DNA of 64,000 nt from Haloarchaeobius litoreus (lineage in GTDB: Archaea; Halobacteriota; Halobacteria; Halobacteriales; Natrialbaceae). Positions 18,020-27,107 of the stretch are shown piece by piece. Numbering within the stretch: position 1 is the stretch's first letter; each line of letters opens with the position of its first letter. The notes beneath the pieces are model-generated. The model did not search any database and was not told the DNA's origin. It saw nothing but the letters and a program-made list of their open reading frames with translations. The translations under genes were made by a program, and so were the position numbers. Location of the stretch: contig NZ_JANHJR010000002.1 of assembly GCF_024495425.1 (NCBI RefSeq), positions 620,001 through 684,000 on the forward strand. The letters run 5' to 3'.

Positions 18020-18505
18020 ATGGAGCGCCCGCTGGTCCGACTCCTCGTGGTCGTCTGCTGTCTCGTCGCCGCCGGCTGGCTGGCCGTCGATTACGCGAGT
18101 CAGGCCGACGAGCGCGGGACGTACCCGGGCGACCGGGCGCTCACGGCCGACTTCGACGCGTTCCACGGGGAGGCGGTGTTCCTCTGGCTGGTCGTCGTCG
18201 AGGTGACCGACGACGGCTTCGTCGGCACGTTCGGCCCCGAGGACACCGAGGTCGTCGTGACGGGCGTCGACCCCGGCGCGGACATCGGGTCGAACGACCA
18301 GGTGCAGGTCGCCGGCACTGTCCGTCCCGACCACCGCATCGCCGCCGAGCGCGTCGTCGTCTCCCACGGCGAGAACCGCACGTACATGTTCGTGGCGTCC
18401 GCGCTCGCTGCACTGTGGGCGCTCGGGTCCCTGCTGCTGTACTGGCGGCCCGACCTCGGCCGGGGTGTGCTCACGCCGAGAGTGGGCGGAGGTGACGAGC
18501 AGTGA
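18020..18505 (+). CDS. Hypothetical protein with two membrane anchors around a beta domain
   Basis: Protein of 161 aa. Hydrophobic segments near residues 5-24 and 118-140 flank an external beta-rich domain of about 85 residues (FLWLVVVEVTDDGFVG, TEVVVTGVDPG, VQVAGTVRPDHRIAAERVVV). The shape resembles an OB-fold-like domain held at the outer face, but no named family is evident. Its TGA overlaps the GTG start of the next gene (GTGA at 18502-18505), so the two are translationally coupled. Confidence 0.75.
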   Translation: MERPLVRLLVVVCCLVAAGWLAVDYASQADERGTYPGDRALTADFDAFHGEAVFLWLVVVEVTDDGFVGTFGPEDTEVVVTGVDPGADIGSNDQVQVAGTVRPDHRIAAERVVVSHGENRTYMFVASALAALWALGSLLLYWRPDLGRGVLTPRVGGGDEQ

Positions 18506-19044
18506 GCGACCTGCTCACCCACGTCCTCGCCGCGTTCGTCGTCGCCACGGTCGCCTCGTGGTACCTGCCGTGGCTGGCCCGTCGGCACGTTCCGCTCGCG
18601 GTTGCGGGTGCCGTCGCCCCCGACCTCGCGAAGGGCTCCCTCGTGACCGGCGATACACAGGTGACGCTCGCGGGCGTCACCGGATCGTGGGACGCCCTCC
18701 AGACAGTCGGCGTCGTCACCTGCCTCGCGGTTGCGGGTGCGATGCTCGTCGACCGGTCGGAACGCCGTGTCGCGCTCGCCGCACTGCTCGGCGGCGCGTG
18801 GCTCCACGTCTCGATGGACTACATGGTCATCCGCGCGGGTGGCGTCGCCCCGCCGTACCTCTACCCGTTGACGTGGGCGCGACTGCCGTCGCTCGACGTC
18901 TACCTGAGTTCGAGTCTCTGGCCGTCGCTCGTGGCGGTCCCCGTCGCCGCGCTCGTCTGGTACGTCGACCGGCGCGGGCAGGCCCACGGAAACGGACGGC
19001 GGCCGACCAGCGGTGACCGTTCCGAGGGCGACAGAGCTAACTGA
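18502..19044 (+). CDS. YdjM/DUF457-type membrane-bound metal-dependent hydrolase
   Basis: Protein of 180 aa with four to five hydrophobic segments. It shows the spaced His/Asp pattern of the DUF457 (PF04307) family: DLLTHVLAAF near the start, GAVAPDLAKG near residue 35 and WLHVSMDYMV near residue 95. Members are predicted metal-dependent hydrolases of the inner membrane; the substrate is unknown. The GTG start at 18502 is fixed by its overlap with the stop of the upstream gene. The last 20 residues are charged and probably cytoplasmic. Confidence 0.75.
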   Translation: MSDLLTHVLAAFVVATVASWYLPWLARRHVPLAVAGAVAPDLAKGSLVTGDTQVTLAGVTGSWDALQTVGVVTCLAVAGAMLVDRSERRVALAALLGGAWLHVSMDYMVIRAGGVAPPYLYPLTWARLPSLDVYLSSSLWPSLVAVPVAALVWYVDRRGQAHGNGRRPTSGDRSEGDRAN

Positions 19045-19065
19045 GCGACGCGCCGTCAGGCAGGT

Positions 19066-19569
19066 ATGGCCGACGACCGCGACGAGGCGACCGTCTGCTA
19101 CCCCGTCCGGAGCGACCTCCCGCTCGCGCCCGACGACGAACTCCTGATGATCCGCAAGCGACGCGGGCTCGGGGCCGACCTCTACAACGGGCCCGGCGGG
19201 AAGGTCGAACCCGGCGAGACGCCGCGCGAGAGCGCCATCCGCGAGACCCGCGAGGAGACCGGGCTCGACGTCTCCGATCTCACGAAGCGCGCGGAGTTCG
19301 ACTTCTTCTTCGGCGACGAGCACATCTTCCTCTGTCACGTCTACGTCGCCCGCGAGGTGGCCGGCACGCCCCAGACCACGCCGGAAGCCGTCCCCGAGTG
19401 GCGTCCCCGCGAGTCGGTGCCCTACGACGAGATGTGGCCGGACGACGAGCTGTGGCTCCCGCAGGTCCTCGACGGCGGCACCGTCCGGGCGACGTTCCAC
19501 TTCGACGACGGCGGCGACGAGCTGCTGGACCACGAGCTACGCGAGGGTGTCGAGTTCGGCGAGCAGTAG
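19066..19569 (+). CDS. Nudix hydrolase, MTH1/8-oxo-dGTP type
   Basis: Protein of 167 aa with a complete Nudix box GGKVEPGETPRESAIRETRE followed by ETGL, preceded by LYNGPGGKVEPGE, the arrangement seen in MTH1-like purine nucleotide pyrophosphatases. It probably removes damaged nucleoside triphosphates such as 8-oxo-dGTP; related proteins act on other nucleotides, so the substrate is an inference. The late WPDDELWLPQVLDGG segment also matches this subgroup. It starts 22 nt after the upstream gene and converges with the gene at 19576. Confidence 0.9.
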   Translation: MADDRDEATVCYPVRSDLPLAPDDELLMIRKRRGLGADLYNGPGGKVEPGETPRESAIRETREETGLDVSDLTKRAEFDFFFGDEHIFLCHVYVAREVAGTPQTTPEAVPEWRPRESVPYDEMWPDDELWLPQVLDGGTVRATFHFDDGGDELLDHELREGVEFGEQ

Positions 19570-19575
19570 CGGACT

Positions 19576-20265
19576 CTATGCGACGACTCTGCCGCCGAGC
19601 CCGTCGGCCAGTTCGGCCAGCTCGGCGTCGATGTCGACGTCCTCCCCGACCAGCCCGGCCGCGTGGGCGAGCGTCCGGGCCGTCTCGGTGTCGTGCGCCG
19701 AGAACTTCACGACCCAGAAGTACGGGGTGCCGCCGGGGTTACCCGCGACGAACTCTGCCGGGCGACCCGGTGCGGTGTCGAACGACTCGAAGAACGACTC
19801 GTCGACACTTCCGCCGACGAACGCCCACCAGAGGTCGTCGTCTCCTCGCGCGGTGGACTGCGCCACGTACACCTCGGCGACCCCCTCGGGGACCGAGAGC
19901 GAGCGACTCGCCGCGACGGGGCCGTCGGCGGTGTGTCCCGCGACGGCCTCGTTCCAGAGGTTCACCACGAAGTCCGGCGTGCGGGTCGGCCGGAAGCCGA
20001 GGACGAGCCGCTGGTCGTCGGTGCGCTCGACGGTCGTGAACCGTCCCGGCGTGCCCGGGTAGACCCCCGCCTTCACGCGGTTGCCGGGCTCCAGTTCGTC
20101 GACCACGTCCTGCATCCCGCCGCCGTAGTTCGTCGTCGAGACCGCGACGGCCTCGCCGACACGGACCGCGGCGGGAATCTCTGTCTCGAACAGCGGGTGG
20201 ACGAGCATCGTCTTCCCGTCCGAGCGCGTGCCGAGGACGCGCCACTCGCCGGTCAGTACCTTCAC
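19576..20265 (-). CDS. Hypothetical soluble haloarchaeal protein
   Basis: Protein of 229 aa with a GTG start (VKVLTGEWRVLGTRSDG). It is rich in beta segments and has no membrane helix or signal peptide. Recognisable stretches are VHPLFETEIPAAVRVG, LVLGFRPTRTPDFVVNLWNEAV and WAFVGGSVDESFFESF. An ATG just upstream is out of frame. No function is known to me. It is the last gene before the 525-nt non-coding region (20266-20790) that carries repeat copy 2. Confidence 0.75.
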   Translation of the reverse strand: MKVLTGEWRVLGTRSDGKTMLVHPLFETEIPAAVRVGEAVAVSTTNYGGGMQDVVDELEPGNRVKAGVYPGTPGRFTTVERTDDQRLVLGFRPTRTPDFVVNLWNEAVAGHTADGPVAASRSLSVPEGVAEVYVAQSTARGDDDLWWAFVGGSVDESFFESFDTAPGRPAEFVAGNPGGTPYFWVVKFSAHDTETARTLAHAAGLVGEDVDIDAELAELADGLGGRVVA

Positions 20266-20385
20266 GCCGACCCCTCCCCTGTCATCGTTCCCCCGGATGT
20301 CATCGTGCGTCTACACGTCTGCAACCGGCTTGGGTATGGTCACCGGGGTGGGGTGGATAGGTGAGCCTACCACGCCAGAAAGCGG

Positions 20386-20695
20386 CGCACGGCTGGCCAT
20401 CCCACCACCGGCGCGCGCTGGCGAGACTGTGCGAGCGCAGCGAGCACGTCGAGCCGCCAGCGCGCGAGGGACGAGAAGCGCAGCGAAGCGAGCATCGCAG
20501 GAGGCTGGGGAGGTGTGAGGGCGGGGGGCGGTGCGGGGGCGGGACTGAAAGGGGCGAGACGGTCGGCGAACCCCGACGACGCAAGGACCGCAACGGAGTG
20601 AGGACCGCAGCGAGTCGCGGGAGCCGAGCGTCTCGGGGCTTTCTGGCTGGTTGCAGCCCAACCGATTCCCACGACAAGCGGGGCTATCCGGCTAT
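20386..20695 (+). repeat. Dispersed intergenic repeat, copy 2
   Basis: About 310 nt, the counterpart of 5917-6225 in opposite genomic orientation. Listed on the plus strand, it points at proS as copy 1 points at its minus-strand gene. Shared blocks on this strand are GGCGAGACTGTGCGAGCGCA (distal part), GCGGGACTGAAAGGGGCG at 20540-20557, GGGGCTTTCTGGCTGG at 20635-20650 and GATTCCCACGAC at 20664-20675. It ends about 100 nt before the proS start and upstream of the proS TATA box. The preceding 20266-20385 shows nothing else clear, apart from a weak half palindrome (GTCTACACG at 20309). Confidence 0.75.
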
Positions 20696-20759
20696 TCGAA
20701 GTGCTATCGTTTCCGACAACCCAGTCACCGAGCAGACGCAGTCGCACACCTTCAAGGGG

Positions 20760-20767
20760 TTTATAAT
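20760..20767 (+). promoter_or_regulatory. TATA box of proS
   Basis: TTTATAAT centred 27-28 nt before the ATG at 20791, preceded by a purine-rich AAGGGG that could be the BRE. The spacing implies a leaderless transcript. Repeat copy 2 ends about 65 nt upstream, so it is not transcribed from this promoter. Confidence 0.8.
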
Positions 20768-20790
20768 CCAGACAGGAGTCCGTACAGACA

Positions 20791-22281
20791 ATGAGTGGAG
20801 AACAGGAGCTCGGCATCACCGAGTCCAAGGAGTACAACACGGGCGAGTGGTACGCGGAGGTCGTCCAGAAGGCGAAGCTGGCGGACTACGCGCCGATGGG
20901 CGGGTTCATCGTCACGCGGCCGCGGGGCTACGAGCTGTGGGAGCGTCTGCAGGACCACCTCGACGGCTGGTTCAAGGAGACGGGCGTCACGAACGCCTAC
21001 TTCCCGCTGTTCATCCCGGAGAGCTACCTGGAGCAGGAGAAGGACATCGTCGAGGGGTTCGACCCGGAGGTCGCGTGGGTGACCCACGGCGGCCACGAGG
21101 AGCTGGAGGAGCGCCTCGCGGTCCGGCCGACGAGCGAGTCCATCATCACGCCCTATATCAGTGACTGGGTGCGCAGCCACCGCGACCTGCCGATGCGGCT
21201 GAACCAGTGGGCGAGCGTCGTGCGGTGGGAGGCGACGGAGACGAAGCCGTTCTTCCGGACGAAGGAGTTCCTCTGGCAGGAGGGCCACACCGCCCACGCC
21301 ACCGACGAGGGTGCGTGGGACGAGGTGATGACCAGGCTGGACCAGTACGCACAGCTCTACGAGGACGTGCTGGCGATTCCGGTGCTGCGGGGCTGCAAGC
21401 CCGACCACGACAAGTTCCCCGGCGCGGACACGACCACGAGCGTGGAGGCACTGATGCCCGACGGGAAGTCGGTACAGGGCGGTACGTCCCACCACCTCGG
21501 CCAGTCGTTCGCGAAGGCGTACGACGTGACGTTCACCGACGAGGACGAGGACGAGCAGACCGCGTACACGACCTCGTGGGGGCTGTCGTGGCGGGCGCTC
21601 GGCGCGCTCATCATGACGCACTCGGACGACCAGGGGCTGGTGCTGCCGCCCGCGCTCGCGCCCGAGCAGGTCGTCATCGTCCCCATCTACAACGACGAGA
21701 ACAAGGACGAGGTGCTCCAGTACGGCAGCGAGATCGCCGCGGAGCTGCAGGAGGCGGGCGTGCGCGTCCACCTCGACGACCGCGACGAGCGCAACCCCGG
21801 CTTCAAGTTCAACGAGTGGGAGCTCAACGGCGTTCCCGTCCGGTTCGAGATCGGCGGCTACGAGGTCGAGGACGAGGAAGTGACGGTCGTCCACCGGCCC
21901 GACGGCGAGGAGGTCGTCGAGGACCGCGCCGACATCGCCGAGGCCGTCGACGAGCACCTCGACGCGGTGTTCGACAAGCTGTACGCCGCGGCGGAGGAGA
22001 ACCTCGTCGAGAACGTCCGCGCGGTCGAGGACGTCAACGAGATCCTCGGCACCATCGGCCAGCACGGCGGCTACGTGAAGACGCCGTGGTGTGGCGACGA
22101 GGCCTGCGAGGAGGCCGTCAAGGAGAAGGTCCACGCCGAGATCGTCCTCGTCCCGATGGACGACGAGGACGTGCCGGAGGCCCAGCTCGAGGACGGTGAG
22201 GCGCTCGAACTGGAGAGCAACGAGTGTACGATGTGTGGCGAGCCGGCCGAAGAGGTCGCGTACTTCGCCAAGACGTACTGA
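20791..22281 (+). CDS. proS: Prolyl-tRNA synthetase, archaeal/eukaryotic type
   Basis: Class II synthetase of 496 aa that charges tRNA-Pro. The archaeal/eukaryotic type lacks the bacterial insertion domain. The catalytic core (about 1-285) shows the YFPLFIPESYLEQE segment of motif 1, motif 2 in NQWASVVRWEATETKPFFRT, and the late GTSHHLGQSFAKAYDV and TTSWGLSWR. An anticodon-binding domain follows (about 290-400; QVVIVPIYNDENK). The C-terminal zinc-binding-like region has CGDEACEE and CTMCGEPAEE. A leaderless promoter fixes the ATG at 20791. It is transcribed alone. Confidence 0.97.
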   Translation: MSGEQELGITESKEYNTGEWYAEVVQKAKLADYAPMGGFIVTRPRGYELWERLQDHLDGWFKETGVTNAYFPLFIPESYLEQEKDIVEGFDPEVAWVTHGGHEELEERLAVRPTSESIITPYISDWVRSHRDLPMRLNQWASVVRWEATETKPFFRTKEFLWQEGHTAHATDEGAWDEVMTRLDQYAQLYEDVLAIPVLRGCKPDHDKFPGADTTTSVEALMPDGKSVQGGTSHHLGQSFAKAYDVTFTDEDEDEQTAYTTSWGLSWRALGALIMTHSDDQGLVLPPALAPEQVVIVPIYNDENKDEVLQYGSEIAAELQEAGVRVHLDDRDERNPGFKFNEWELNGVPVRFEIGGYEVEDEEVTVVHRPDGEEVVEDRADIAEAVDEHLDAVFDKLYAAAEENLVENVRAVEDVNEILGTIGQHGGYVKTPWCGDEACEEAVKEKVHAEIVLVPMDDEDVPEAQLEDGEALELESNECTMCGEPAEEVAYFAKTY

Positions 22282-22434
22282 CTGGCCGGCCACCCGATTC
22301 GTTCCAGTTCTCCGTCGAATCACGGTTTAGACTGCTCGCAGCCGCCCGTTCCGTGGTCTCCCACCGGGGAGGGATATCCACAGTTAAATTTGCCTTATAT
22401 GTGTTATTAATACCCTTAACCATTCAGGAGTAGC

Positions 22435-22444
22435 CTCTTATACC
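22435..22444 (+). promoter_or_regulatory. TATA box of gltB
   Basis: CTCTTATACC centred about 25 nt before the ATG at 22465. It supports that ATG over the in-frame GTG at 22450, which would lie before the transcript start. The 182 nt between proS and gltB are AT-rich for this genome (22383-22420) and may hold operator sites; none is identified. Confidence 0.7.
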
Positions 22445-22464
22445 AGTCAGTGTGCCGTGTACAC

Positions 22465-25400
22465 ATGAATCAGCCACAGCGGGTCACCCCTGCCAGCCGG
22501 GGGCTCGCGGAGCCGGACGACGAGCGGTCCAACTGCGGGGTCGGGATGGTGATGGATCTGGGCGGCGGCAGCGACCACTCGGTCGTCGCCGACGGGCTCG
22601 AACTCCTCGAGAACCTCGAGCATCGCGGGACGACCGGCGCGGAGCCGAACACGGGCGACGGGGCGGGTATCCTGCTCCAGACGCCGCAGGCGTTCCTCGC
22701 CGACGAGCTCCCGGTCGACCTGCCGGAGACGTACGCCGTCGGCTCCTTCTTCTTCCCGCAGGCTGCCGAGGAACGCGAACCGATGCAGGAGCTCGTCGAG
22801 ACCGCACTCGCCGACCGCGGCGTCGACGTGCTCCACTGGCGCGACGTGCCGACGGACAACGAGGGGCTCGGCCAGACCGCACTCGACTCCGAGCCGGACG
22901 TCCGGCACGCGGTCGTCGCCCCGGCCGGCTCCGACACCGACGCCGAAACGTTCGACCGAGCGCTCTACGAGGCACGACGCGTCGTCGAGAAGACCGTCGA
23001 CGAGGCCGAGTTCGAGGGACGTGAGCGCTTCTACGTCTGCTCGCTCGACCGCAAGACGCTCGTCTACAAGGGGCTCCTGACCGGCGAACAGCTCCCGAAC
23101 TACTACCCGGACCTGCGCGACGAGCGCGTCGCCTCGACGTTCGTCATGGTCCACGAGCGCTTCTCGACGAACACGCTCGGCGCGTGGCACCTCGCGCACC
23201 CCTATCGAGGAATCGTCCACAACGGCGAGTTCAACACCATCCAGGGCAACGTCAACTGGATGCGGGCCCGGGAGACGGACCTCGAATCGGCCGAACTGGA
23301 CCTCGACGCCGTCCGACCCATCATCCAGGACCCGGACCAGTCCGACACCGCGAGCGTGGACAACGCACTCGAACTGCTCACCCAGACGCGGGACCTGCCC
23401 CACGCGCTGCGGATGCTCGTCCCCGAGGCGTGGCGCGGCGACGACTCGATGGACCCCGCCCGCAAGGACTTCTACGACTACCACGCGTCGCTGGTCGAGC
23501 CGTGGGACGGCCCCGCGCTGGTCTGTGCGACCGACGGCGACCGGGTCGGCGCGGTGCTCGACCGGAACGGACTGCGCCCCTGCCGCTACGACGTGACGAC
23601 CGACGACCGGCTCGTGATGGCCAGCGAGGCCGGCGCGCTCTCCCTCGACGAGAGCGAGGTCGCAGAGCGCGGCCGCCTCCAGCCCGGCCAGCTGTTCCTC
23701 GCGGACCCCCAGGAGGGCCGCGTCGTCCCCGACGACGAGGTGTTCGACGAGCTCGCCGACGAGCGGTACGGCGACTGGGTCACCGAGGAGCAGGTCAGCC
23801 TCGCCGACCACGCCGACGACGACCCGCGGCCGACGCCCGCGGACGACGACGCCGCGAGCGAGCTGCGCGCCCGCCAGACCGTCTACGGCTACACCCGCGA
23901 CGAACTCGACAACCTCATCGAGCCGATGAGCAAGAAGGGGAAAGACCCCGTCGGCTCGATGGGCGACGACACGCCGCTGTCGGTCCTCTCGGACTACAAC
24001 CGGCCGCTGTTCTCGTACTTCAAGCAGCTGTTCGCGCAGGTGACGAACCCGCCGCTCGACTACATCCGCGAGGAGCTCGTCACCTCGCTGGAGACGCGGA
24101 TGGGGTTCCAGCGCAACCTGCTCGGCGAGTCGCCCGACCACGCCCGCCAGCTCGTCGCCGACTCGCCCGTCCTCACCGACGCCGAACTCGGCGTGATTCG
24201 CGACCTCGACGGGGGCGAGGCGAGCGGTGGCATCGAGAGCCACGTCGTCGACATCACGTTCTCCGTCGACGGCGACCTCGAATCGGCCGTCGAACGCGTC
24301 CGTGCGGACGCCGCTGCCGCCATCGAGGCCGGCGCAGACGTGGTTGTGCTCTCCGACCGGGCAGGCGGTGCGGACCGGCTCCACGTCCCGAGCCTGCTGG
24401 CGACGGGCGCGGTCCACCACCACCTCGTGCGCAACGGCCTGCGGAACCACGCGGGTCTCGTCGTCGAGTCGGGCGACCCCCGCACCGTCCACCACACCGC
24501 GACGCTCGTCGGCTACGGCGCGGACGCCATCAACCCGTACCTCGCGTTCCGCACCATCGCCGACGTGACGAAGGGGCCCGACGGCGCGGACCTCGCCGCG
24601 GCCATCGACGCCTACATCGAGGCCGTGGAGGGTGGGCTGCTGAAGACGATGGCGAAGATGGGCATCTCGACGGTCGAGAGCTACCAGGGCGCACAGATAT
24701 TCGAGGCCGTCGGGCTGGACTCCGACTTCGTCGCCGAGTACTTCGAGGGCACCGAGAACCGCACGGAGGGCATCGGCATCGAGGACATCGAGAGCGACCT
24801 GCGTGAGCGCCACGCGACCGCCTACGACGCCGAGGGCGCACCCGCCCTCGAACGCTCCGGCGAGTACGAGAACCGCTCGGGCGGCCTCCACCACCAGTGG
24901 AACCCGGGCACCGTCGGCACGCTCCAGCAGTCCGTACGGGCCGGCGACTACGAGGGCTACGGCGAGTTCGCCGAGCTCATCAACGACCAGAACGAGCAGC
25001 TCCAGACCCTGCGCGGGCTGCTGGAGTTCGACAGCGACCGCGACCCCATCCCCATCGAGGAGGTGGAGCCGGTTTCGGACATCGTCGAGCGCATCTCGAC
25101 GGCCGCGATGAGCCTCGGGAGCCTCTCGCCGGAGGCCCACGAGAACAACGCCGTCGCCATGAACCGTCTCGGCGGCAAGGCTAACACCGGCGAGGGCGGC
25201 GAGCCCCCGGAGCGCTTCGACACCGAGAAGGAGTGCTCGGTCAAGCAGGTCGCCTCCGGCCGCTTCGGCGTCACCGCGACGTACCTCGCCAGCGCCGACG
25301 AGCTGCAGATCAAGATGGCACAGGGCAGCAAGCCGGGCGAGGGCGGCCACCTCCCCGGCGAGAAGGTCAACGAGATGATCGCCCACGTGCGCAAGTCGAC

Positions 25401-27012
25401 CGCCGGCGTCGGGCTCATCTCGCCGCCGCCGCTGCACGACATCTACTCCATCGAGGACCTCAAGCAGCTCATCTACGACCTGAAGGCCGCCAGCCCGGAC
25501 GCGGACATCAACGTCAAGCTCGTCTCCGAGGCGGGCATCGGCACCATCGCCGCCGGCGTCGCGAAGGCCAACGCCGACGTCATCCACATCTCCGGTCACT
25601 CGGGCGGCACCGGCGCGTCGCCGCGCACGTCCATCAAGAACGCCGGCCTGCCGTGGGAGCTCGGGCTCGCGGAGGCGAACCAGACGCTCCGGCGGACCGG
25701 TCTGCGCGACCGCGTGCGGCTCACCGCCGACGGCGGCCTGAAGACGGGTCGCGACGTGGCCGTCGCCGCGCTGCTCGGCGCGGAGGAGTACATCTTCGGC
25801 ACCGCGGCACTCGTCACTGGCGGCTGTGTGATGGCCCGCCAGTGCCACAAGAACACCTGCCCGGTCGGCGTCGCCACCCAGCGCGAGGACCTCCGGGCGC
25901 GCTACCCCGGGGTCCCCGACCACGTCATCAACTACGTCACGTTCGTCGTCCAGGAGCTGCGCGAGATCATGGCCGAGCTCGGCTTCGAGACCGTCGACGA
26001 GATGGTCGGCCGGGTCGACTGCCTGACCCAGCAGGAGTCCGACCACCCGAAGGCCGGCAAGCTCGACCTCTCCGCCGTCCTCGCCGACGTCGGCGACGGC
26101 CCGCGCCGGAAGGTCCGCGAGCAGGACCACGAGCTGGCGGGTCACCTCGACTACGACCTGCTCGAAGGGGCCGAGCCCGCGCTCGACCGGGGCCAGCCCG
26201 TCGGCATCGCCACCGAGGTGTCGAACACCGACCGCACCGTCGGGGCCATCCTCTCGAACGCCATCGCGAGCGAGTACGGCGAGGCAGGCCTCCCCGACGG
26301 CACGGTCAACGTCTCGCTGCGGGGCACGGCCGGGCAGTCCTTCGGCGCGTTCCTCGCCTCGGGCGTCGCGCTCCACCTCGTCGGCGGCGCGAACGACCAC
26401 GTCGGCAAGGGCCTCTCCGGCGGCCGCATAGCCGTCGAGACGCCGGCCGACGCCGGCTTCGACCCCGCCGAGAACGTCGCCGTCGGAAACGTCGCGCTGT
26501 ACGGCTCGACCGACGGCGAGTGCTACGTCAACGGCATGGCCGGCGAGCGCTTCGCCGTCCGCAACTCCGGCGCGACCGCCGTCGTCGAGGGCGTCGGCGA
26601 CCACGGCTGCGAGTACATGACCGGCGGCGTCGTCGCCGTCCTCGGCGACACCGGGAAGAACTTCGCCGCCGGCATGTCCGGCGGCATCGCCTACGTGCTC
26701 GACGAGGACGACTCGCTCGAAACCGACCTGAACACCGGGATGGTCCACCTCGAACGCGACCTCGACGAGCGCGACCGCACGATGCTCCGCCGGCTCGTCG
26801 AGAACCACGTCGCCTACACCGACTCCGAGCGCGGCCGCGCGCTCCTGGAGCACTGGGACGCCGCGCTCGACTCGTTCGTGAAGGTCATGCCCGACGCCTA
26901 CGAGCGCGTGCTCACCGAGGAGGACGCCGCCGACGTGCGCGAGGAGCTGCCCGAGAGCGCCTCGGCCGTCGCGGAGGCGGGGGCGACCGGCTTCGCGTCG
27001 AGCGACGACTAG
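22465..27012 (+). CDS. gltB: Glutamate synthase large subunit
   Basis: Enzyme of 1515 aa that makes two glutamates from glutamine and 2-oxoglutarate. The class II glutaminase nucleophile Cys is in SNCGVGMV near residue 29, after a propeptide that family members cleave. The FMN/synthase domain (about 830-1180) has HISGHSGGTGASPRTSIKNA. The 3Fe-4S Cys set is in CVMARQCHKNTCPVG. The GxGxG beta-helix domain runs to about 1480. No small subunit lies nearby, so the electron donor may be ferredoxin or an unlinked partner. This is the central ammonium-assimilation step together with glutamine synthetase. Confidence 0.97.
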   Translation: MNQPQRVTPASRGLAEPDDERSNCGVGMVMDLGGGSDHSVVADGLELLENLEHRGTTGAEPNTGDGAGILLQTPQAFLADELPVDLPETYAVGSFFFPQAAEEREPMQELVETALADRGVDVLHWRDVPTDNEGLGQTALDSEPDVRHAVVAPAGSDTDAETFDRALYEARRVVEKTVDEAEFEGRERFYVCSLDRKTLVYKGLLTGEQLPNYYPDLRDERVASTFVMVHERFSTNTLGAWHLAHPYRGIVHNGEFNTIQGNVNWMRARETDLESAELDLDAVRPIIQDPDQSDTASVDNALELLTQTRDLPHALRMLVPEAWRGDDSMDPARKDFYDYHASLVEPWDGPALVCATDGDRVGAVLDRNGLRPCRYDVTTDDRLVMASEAGALSLDESEVAERGRLQPGQLFLADPQEGRVVPDDEVFDELADERYGDWVTEEQVSLADHADDDPRPTPADDDAASELRARQTVYGYTRDELDNLIEPMSKKGKDPVGSMGDDTPLSVLSDYNRPLFSYFKQLFAQVTNPPLDYIREELVTSLETRMGFQRNLLGESPDHARQLVADSPVLTDAELGVIRDLDGGEASGGIESHVVDITFSVDGDLESAVERVRADAAAAIEAGADVVVLSDRAGGADRLHVPSLLATGAVHHHLVRNGLRNHAGLVVESGDPRTVHHTATLVGYGADAINPYLAFRTIADVTKGPDGADLAAAIDAYIEAVEGGLLKTMAKMGISTVESYQGAQIFEAVGLDSDFVAEYFEGTENRTEGIGIEDIESDLRERHATAYDAEGAPALERSGEYENRSGGLHHQWNPGTVGTLQQSVRAGDYEGYGEFAELINDQNEQLQTLRGLLEFDSDRDPIPIEEVEPVSDIVERISTAAMSLGSLSPEAHENNAVAMNRLGGKANTGEGGEPPERFDTEKECSVKQVASGRFGVTATYLASADELQIKMAQGSKPGEGGHLPGEKVNEMIAHVRKSTAGVGLISPPPLHDIYSIEDLKQLIYDLKAASPDADINVKLVSEAGIGTIAAGVAKANADVIHISGHSGGTGASPRTSIKNAGLPWELGLAEANQTLRRTGLRDRVRLTADGGLKTGRDVAVAALLGAEEYIFGTAALVTGGCVMARQCHKNTCPVGVATQREDLRARYPGVPDHVINYVTFVVQELREIMAELGFETVDEMVGRVDCLTQQESDHPKAGKLDLSAVLADVGDGPRRKVREQDHELAGHLDYDLLEGAEPALDRGQPVGIATEVSNTDRTVGAILSNAIASEYGEAGLPDGTVNVSLRGTAGQSFGAFLASGVALHLVGGANDHVGKGLSGGRIAVETPADAGFDPAENVAVGNVALYGSTDGECYVNGMAGERFAVRNSGATAVVEGVGDHGCEYMTGGVVAVLGDTGKNFAAGMSGGIAYVLDEDDSLETDLNTGMVHLERDLDERDRTMLRRLVENHVAYTDSERGRALLEHWDAALDSFVKVMPDAYERVLTEEDAADVREELPESASAVAEAGATGFASSDD

Positions 27013-27088
27013 TTGCCGAGGCGGTCCCTCTCCCGTCGGTCGGCGAGACGTGCTCCCTTGCGGCCGCGCGTCTCGACATCGATGGAGA

Positions 27089-27107
27089 GTTTACACGATA
27101 CGTAAAC
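27089..27107. promoter_or_regulatory. 19-nt palindrome C
   Basis: GTTTAC, seven bases, GTAAAC, with the same 19-nt frame as the sites at 6237 and 11985. It lies in the 245-nt region between gltB and the epimerase gene, 151 nt before the latter. No repeat copy adjoins it. The remaining sequence shows no gene. Confidence 0.5.

Noticed and set aside
22450-22464. GTG at 22450 as start of gltB
   Set aside because: It lies upstream of the transcript start implied by the TATA box at 22435-22444; the ATG at 22465 fits the promoter and the family propeptide.
22447-26853. Minus-strand open frame of 1468 codons opposite gltB
   Set aside because: It is the antisense shadow of gltB. High GC with G/C at third positions leaves few stops on the other strand; the translation is Val/Leu/Asp/Arg-rich without family motifs.
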